A stretch of 9,703 nt of DNA, taken from positions 1-9,703 of the forward strand of contig JARFQQ010000133.1 in NCBI GenBank assembly GCA_029287695.1. Reading direction: 5' to 3'. The translations under genes and the position numbers were made by a program. Every line of letters begins with the position of its first letter. Positions within the stretch are counted from its first letter, which is position 1. The stretch comes from Gammaproteobacteria bacterium. Its GTDB lineage: Bacteria > Pseudomonadota > Gammaproteobacteria > Chromatiales > Chromatiaceae. Positions 7,050-9,703 of the stretch are shown in pieces. Below the pieces are notes generated by a model. That model did no database searches. It was not told the DNA's origin and worked only from the letters and a program-made list of their open reading frames with translations.

Positions 7050-7847
7050 TCAGGCTCTCAGCTGTTCGTTGAGATGCGGCTTGATGATCCGGAGCATCTC
7101 TGCATGCAGCTTGATGCCGGCAGCGACGACATTGCCTGTTTCGAAATGGCGGTCGCCACCACTGAGGTCAGTGACTACGCCGCCTGCCTCCCTGACCAGC
7201 AGGGCGCCGGCGGCAAAATCCCATTCAGAGAGGCCCAGTTCCCAGAAGCCGTCGACACGGCCAGCTGCAAGCCAGGCGAAATCGAGCGCGGCTGAACCGG
7301 GCCGACGGACACCGGCGCTGTCGACGATGAGGTCCTGCATCATGCCGAAATAGGCTTCCTTGTGACGCAGGTCGCGAAACGGGATGCCCGTGCCGAGCAG
7401 TGCGCCCTGCATGCTCTTGCGAGCGGTGACGCGAATGCGTCTGTCATTGAGAAAGGCGCCTTCGCCGCGCGTGGCATGAAAAAGCTCTTCACGGACCGGA
7501 TCATAAACCACGCCACACAACAGCTGGCCCTTCTCCCGTAGTGCGACCGAGACCGCGAACTGGGGAAAGCCATGCAGGTAGTTGGTGGTTCCGTCGAGCG
7601 GGTCGATGACCCACTGGTAAGCGTTGCCGTCGTGCTCGCCGCTCTCTTCAGCGAGGATCGCATGATTCGGATAGGCTTTGCTGATCGCATGGATGATGGC
7701 CTGCTCCGAGGCACGGTCGACGTCACTGACGAAGTCATTGCGGGACTTGGTCTCGATCTTCAGTGAGTCGATGCGGTCGAGGTAACGCATCAGGATCCGG
7801 CCGCCATCGCGGGCTGCGCGGATGGCGATATTGGTCATTGGGTGCAT
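7050..7847 (-). CDS. suhB: Inositol-1-monophosphatase family protein SuhB
   Basis: SuhB belongs to the Mg-dependent inositol monophosphatases (EC 3.1.3.25). In E. coli its main physiological role is with NusA/B/E/G in rRNA transcription antitermination and rRNA maturation. The 265-residue protein matches the E. coli length and start (MHPM-NIA-RAAR). Metal-site motifs are AEESGE (66-71), DPLDGTTN (82-89, with Asp82 and Asp85) and WDFAAG (209-214, with Asp210). GSAALDFAWLAAGRVDGFWE (184-203) is also characteristic. The start at 7847 is chosen for the conserved MHPM; a second Met is three codons in. Neither has a visible Shine-Dalgarno site, as the bases upstream on this strand read CTTTCCCGCC. 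It is convergent with agt and divergent from trmJ, the arrangement seen in E. coli. Confidence 0.95.
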   Translation of the reverse strand: MHPMTNIAIRAARDGGRILMRYLDRIDSLKIETKSRNDFVSDVDRASEQAIIHAISKAYPNHAILAEESGEHDGNAYQWVIDPLDGTTNYLHGFPQFAVSVALREKGQLLCGVVYDPVREELFHATRGEGAFLNDRRIRVTARKSMQGALLGTGIPFRDLRHKEAYFGMMQDLIVDSAGVRRPGSAALDFAWLAAGRVDGFWELGLSEWDFAAGALLVREAGGVVTDLSGGDRHFETGNVVAAGIKLHAEMLRIIKPHLNEQLRA

Positions 7848-7923
7848 GGCGGGAAAGGCTTGCAGCGTGTTGGTCTGATTAATCGGCTAGAATACCATTT
7901 TTTACATGCTTCCTGATCGCTGA
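7848..7923. promoter_or_regulatory. Divergent suhB / trmJ promoter region
   Basis: These 76 bases separate the two starts. TAGAAT (7888-7893, + strand) matches five of six bases of a -10 box for trmJ and would place transcription start near 7900, but no good -35 lies 16-18 bases upstream. On the - strand TATTCT (complement of 7889-7894) could serve suhB and overlaps it. A T-run (7898-7903) follows. I see no Shine-Dalgarno site for either gene. All of this is by-eye matching. Confidence 0.35.
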
Positions 7924-8664
7924 ATGCTGTCGCGTATTCGTATCGTACTCGTCAATACCTCCCATCCGGGCAATATCGGCGCCGTTGCGCGGGCCATGAA
8001 AAACATGTGCCTCTCTGACCTTGTGCTCGTTGATCCTGTGCGCTACCCCGAGGAGGCGGAAGTCGCCTTCAGCCGCGCCTCGGGAGCCCAGGACCTGCTT
8101 TCGGCATCGCGCAAGGTGGCGACGGTCGAAGAGGCGATCGAGGAGTGTCATCTCGTGATCGGCACGAGTGCACGCCAGCGAACCGTGCGCTGGCCGGTCG
8201 TCGATCCGCACGAATGTGCATTGCTGGCCAGCGAGCGCGCCGGGTCGGGCTCGCAGGTTGCGATCCTGTTCGGCAGGGAGCGTTCGGGGCTGACCAACGA
8301 GGAGCTCGCACTCTGCCACTATCTCGTCCAGATTCCGACGAACCCGGATTACAGCTCGCTGAATGTTGCCATGGCCGTGCAGGTGATCGCCTACGAGCTC
8401 ATGATGGTGAGCCAGCAGTCAGTGTCCGGGACGGAGGCGCAGCGGGAAAGCATCACGGCAGGGCAGTTCGAGGGATTTATCGGACATCTCGAGGAAACCA
8501 TGGAGGTCATCGGTTTCTCTGATGACCGCAGTTCGGACAAACTCATGCGCCGCCTGCGCCGGCTTTTTCTGCGTGCTGACATGGAACCCGACGAGATGAA
8601 CATCCTGCGCGGTATTCTGAAGGCATCCCAGGAGCACCGCGTGCGCACGCCCCGCAAACCGTAA
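7924..8664 (+). CDS. trmJ: tRNA (cytidine/uridine-32-2'-O)-methyltransferase TrmJ
   Basis: TrmJ is a SPOUT-class methyltransferase that uses S-adenosylmethionine to 2'-O-methylate C32 or U32 in the tRNA anticodon loop. The 246-residue protein has the three family motifs: motif 1 NTSHPGNIGAVARAMKNM (11-28), motif 2 LFGRERSGLTNEEL (115-128), and motif 3 IPTNPDYSSLNVAMAVQV (137-154), which form the trefoil-knot SAM site. The C-terminal tail RRLRRLFLRA...NILRGIL (209-232) is conserved in gammaproteobacterial TrmJ. The ATG at 7924 begins the family-typical M-L-x-x-I-R-I-V-L-V; the Shine-Dalgarno site is not evident. Divergent from suhB and immediately abutting truC. Confidence 0.96.
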   Translation: MLSRIRIVLVNTSHPGNIGAVARAMKNMCLSDLVLVDPVRYPEEAEVAFSRASGAQDLLSASRKVATVEEAIEECHLVIGTSARQRTVRWPVVDPHECALLASERAGSGSQVAILFGRERSGLTNEELALCHYLVQIPTNPDYSSLNVAMAVQVIAYELMMVSQQSVSGTEAQRESITAGQFEGFIGHLEETMEVIGFSDDRSSDKLMRRLRRLFLRADMEPDEMNILRGILKASQEHRVRTPRKP

Positions 8665-9399
8665 ATGGCTGAACAGGCTGCTCCCGAAATCCATTTTGAA
8701 CCACTTCCGGTGCTTTTTCGGGACAGTGATTTTATCGCTGTTCACAAGCCTTCAGGGTTGCTCGTGCACCGCTCATGGATCTCCGTGGACCGGGTCTTCC
8801 TGTTGCAACGCTTGCGCGACCAGGTCGGTAAGCGGGTCTACCCGGTGCACCGGCTCGATCGTGCGACCTCGGGCGTGATCCTGTTCGCATTTTCTCCCGA
8901 AGCGGCGAGCGCCATGCAGCAGCAACTGGCGCGCAGCGATTCCACCAAGCTCTACCATGCGGTCGTCCGGGGCTGGATTCCGGAAGCGGGCGAGATCGAT
9001 CATCCGTTACGTGACAGGGACGAGGAGGGCAGCGAACCGAAAGCAGCCCTGACGCGTTACCGTCCGCTCGCAACCGTGGAGTTGCCCCATGCCGTCGGTC
9101 GCTATAAAACGGCACGCTATTCGCTTCTCGAGGTGCTGCCAGTCACAGGGCGGCGTCAGCAGATTCGCAAGCACCTGAAACATATCGCTCACCCGATCGT
9201 CGGCGACACCACGCATGGCCGCGGCGAGCACAACCGCTTCTTTCGTGAAAGATTCGGTTGCCGTCGGTTACTGCTGCAGGCGCGTGAATTACACTTCTGC
9301 CACCCGGTAAGCGGCGAGACCATGAGGATCCGTGCAGCACCCGAACAGAGCTGGGATGACATCATCTGCAGGCTTGAATGGAACAACAGGGATGCCTGA
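8665..9399 (+). CDS. truC: tRNA pseudouridine(65) synthase TruC
   Basis: TruC isomerises U65 to pseudouridine in the acceptor-stem/T-arm region of some tRNAs. The 244-residue protein is a RluA-superfamily pseudouridine synthase without an S4 domain. Visible features are AVHKPSGLLVHRSW (25-38), which includes the TruC-specific LVHRSW, and the catalytic loop HRLDRATSG (62-70) with Asp65. Also present are KLYHAVVRGW (95-104), ATVELPHAVGRY (136-147) and the motif III-like GRRQQIRKHLKHIAHPIVGD (162-181). Its ATG directly abuts the trmJ TAA with no base between, so translation is probably coupled. It is slightly shorter than E. coli TruC, mainly at the C-terminus. The last 8 bases overlap the next gene. 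Confidence 0.93.
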   Translation: MAEQAAPEIHFEPLPVLFRDSDFIAVHKPSGLLVHRSWISVDRVFLLQRLRDQVGKRVYPVHRLDRATSGVILFAFSPEAASAMQQQLARSDSTKLYHAVVRGWIPEAGEIDHPLRDRDEEGSEPKAALTRYRPLATVELPHAVGRYKTARYSLLEVLPVTGRRQQIRKHLKHIAHPIVGDTTHGRGEHNRFFRERFGCRRLLLQARELHFCHPVSGETMRIRAAPEQSWDDIICRLEWNNRDA

Positions 9400-9703
9400 G
9401 CCCGTCACCTGCCCCCTCTGCGGTAGCAGGCAGACGCGCCATTTCCACTCCGGCAGCAAGCGCGACTACCACAGGTGCGCTGTCTGCGATCTGGTCTTCG
9501 TGCCCGAGCGCTTCTTTTTGCCGGTGGAAGATGAAAAAGCCCTTTACGACATGCATGAGAATGATCCGCGGGACGCAGCCTACCGCGGCTTCCTCTCGCG
9601 CCTGTTCGTGCCGATGCTCGAGCGTATCCCGGAGAATAGCCGCGGGCTGGATTTCGGTTGCGGCCCCGGCCCGACCCTCTCGCTGATGTTCGAGGAGCAG
9701 GGG
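9392..9703 (+). CDS. Zinc-ribbon class I SAM-dependent methyltransferase (partial, runs off right edge)
   Basis: The first 104 codons are present and the frame is still open at the edge. An N-terminal zinc-ribbon-like module has paired cysteines C7-P-L-C10 and C29-A-V-C32. It is followed by a linker with LYDMHENDPRDAAYRGFLSR, of which YDMHENDP (52-59) is the most distinctive part, and then SAM motif I LDFGCGPGP (86-94). This layout matches a family of small uncharacterised methyltransferases that I recall next to tRNA-modification genes in gammaproteobacteria; the substrate is unknown. The ATG at 9392 lies inside truC (ATGCCTGA overlap), in a different frame, so the gene is probably translated by coupling. 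Shine-Dalgarno support is weak (ACAGGG directly before the ATG). The remaining methyltransferase domain lies beyond the window. Confidence 0.82.
   Translation, partial: MPEPVTCPLCGSRQTRHFHSGSKRDYHRCAVCDLVFVPERFFLPVEDEKALYDMHENDPRDAAYRGFLSRLFVPMLERIPENSRGLDFGCGPGPTLSLMFEEQG

Noticed and set aside
1..9703. Search by eye for CRISPR arrays, tRNA genes, insertion sequences, phage genes and toxin-antitoxin pairs
   Set aside because: No spaced direct-repeat array, tRNA-like cloverleaf, transposase or integrase motif was seen; the window is housekeeping and phosphate-response genes packed closely.

Overview
The window reads as an ordinary chromosomal segment of a gammaproteobacterium. The basis is inference from gene content and order: pstA-pstB-phoU, a YccW-type RlmI, divergent suhB/trmJ as in E. 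coli and its relatives, and truC followed by a zinc-ribbon methyltransferase. Genes are dense and the coding sequence is moderately GC-rich by eye. I cannot name the genus. A free-living aquatic or marine lineage would fit the lipid-remodelling pair described below, but this is weak evidence. I see no tRNA, rRNA, insertion sequence, phage gene or CRISPR array.

Layout. (1) Positions 1-1643 hold the 3' end of the phosphate-uptake operon on the + strand: the last codons of pstA, then pstB and phoU, closed by a clear intrinsic terminator at 1673-1700. (2) Positions 1708-2898 on the - strand hold rlmI, a 23S rRNA m5C methyltransferase that converges on phoU. (3) Positions 2949-4970 on the + strand, divergent from rlmI, hold a large YyaL/SPATA20-like protein (thioredoxin-fold DUF255 domain plus an AGE-like barrel) of unsettled function. 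(4) Positions 5078-6975 on the + strand are the most interesting part. A probable PhoB-type promoter drives an overlapping two-gene operon: a calcineurin-like phosphoesterase that looks like the phospholipase C PlcP, and a GT4 glycosyltransferase that looks like its partner Agt. (5) Positions 7050-7847 on the - strand hold suhB, convergent with agt. (6) Positions 7924-9703 on the + strand hold trmJ, truC and a truncated zinc-ribbon methyltransferase gene in a tightly coupled series.

How it fits together. The left half carries two answers to phosphate shortage: import and signalling (PstSCAB/PhoU), and replacement of membrane phospholipids by glycolipids (PlcP releases diacylglycerol, Agt glycosylates it). 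They lie about 3.5 kb apart, separated by rlmI and the YyaL-like gene. The right half is an RNA-maturation neighbourhood: SuhB (rRNA antitermination and maturation in E. coli), TrmJ (tRNA position 32 2'-O-methylation) and TruC (tRNA pseudouridine 65), with RlmI further left. Nothing here is demonstrably a new system. The most useful leads are the Pho-type promoter in front of plcP-agt, a 12-bp palindrome beside it, and the two uncharacterised proteins (YyaL-like, and the zinc-ribbon methyltransferase cut off by the right edge).
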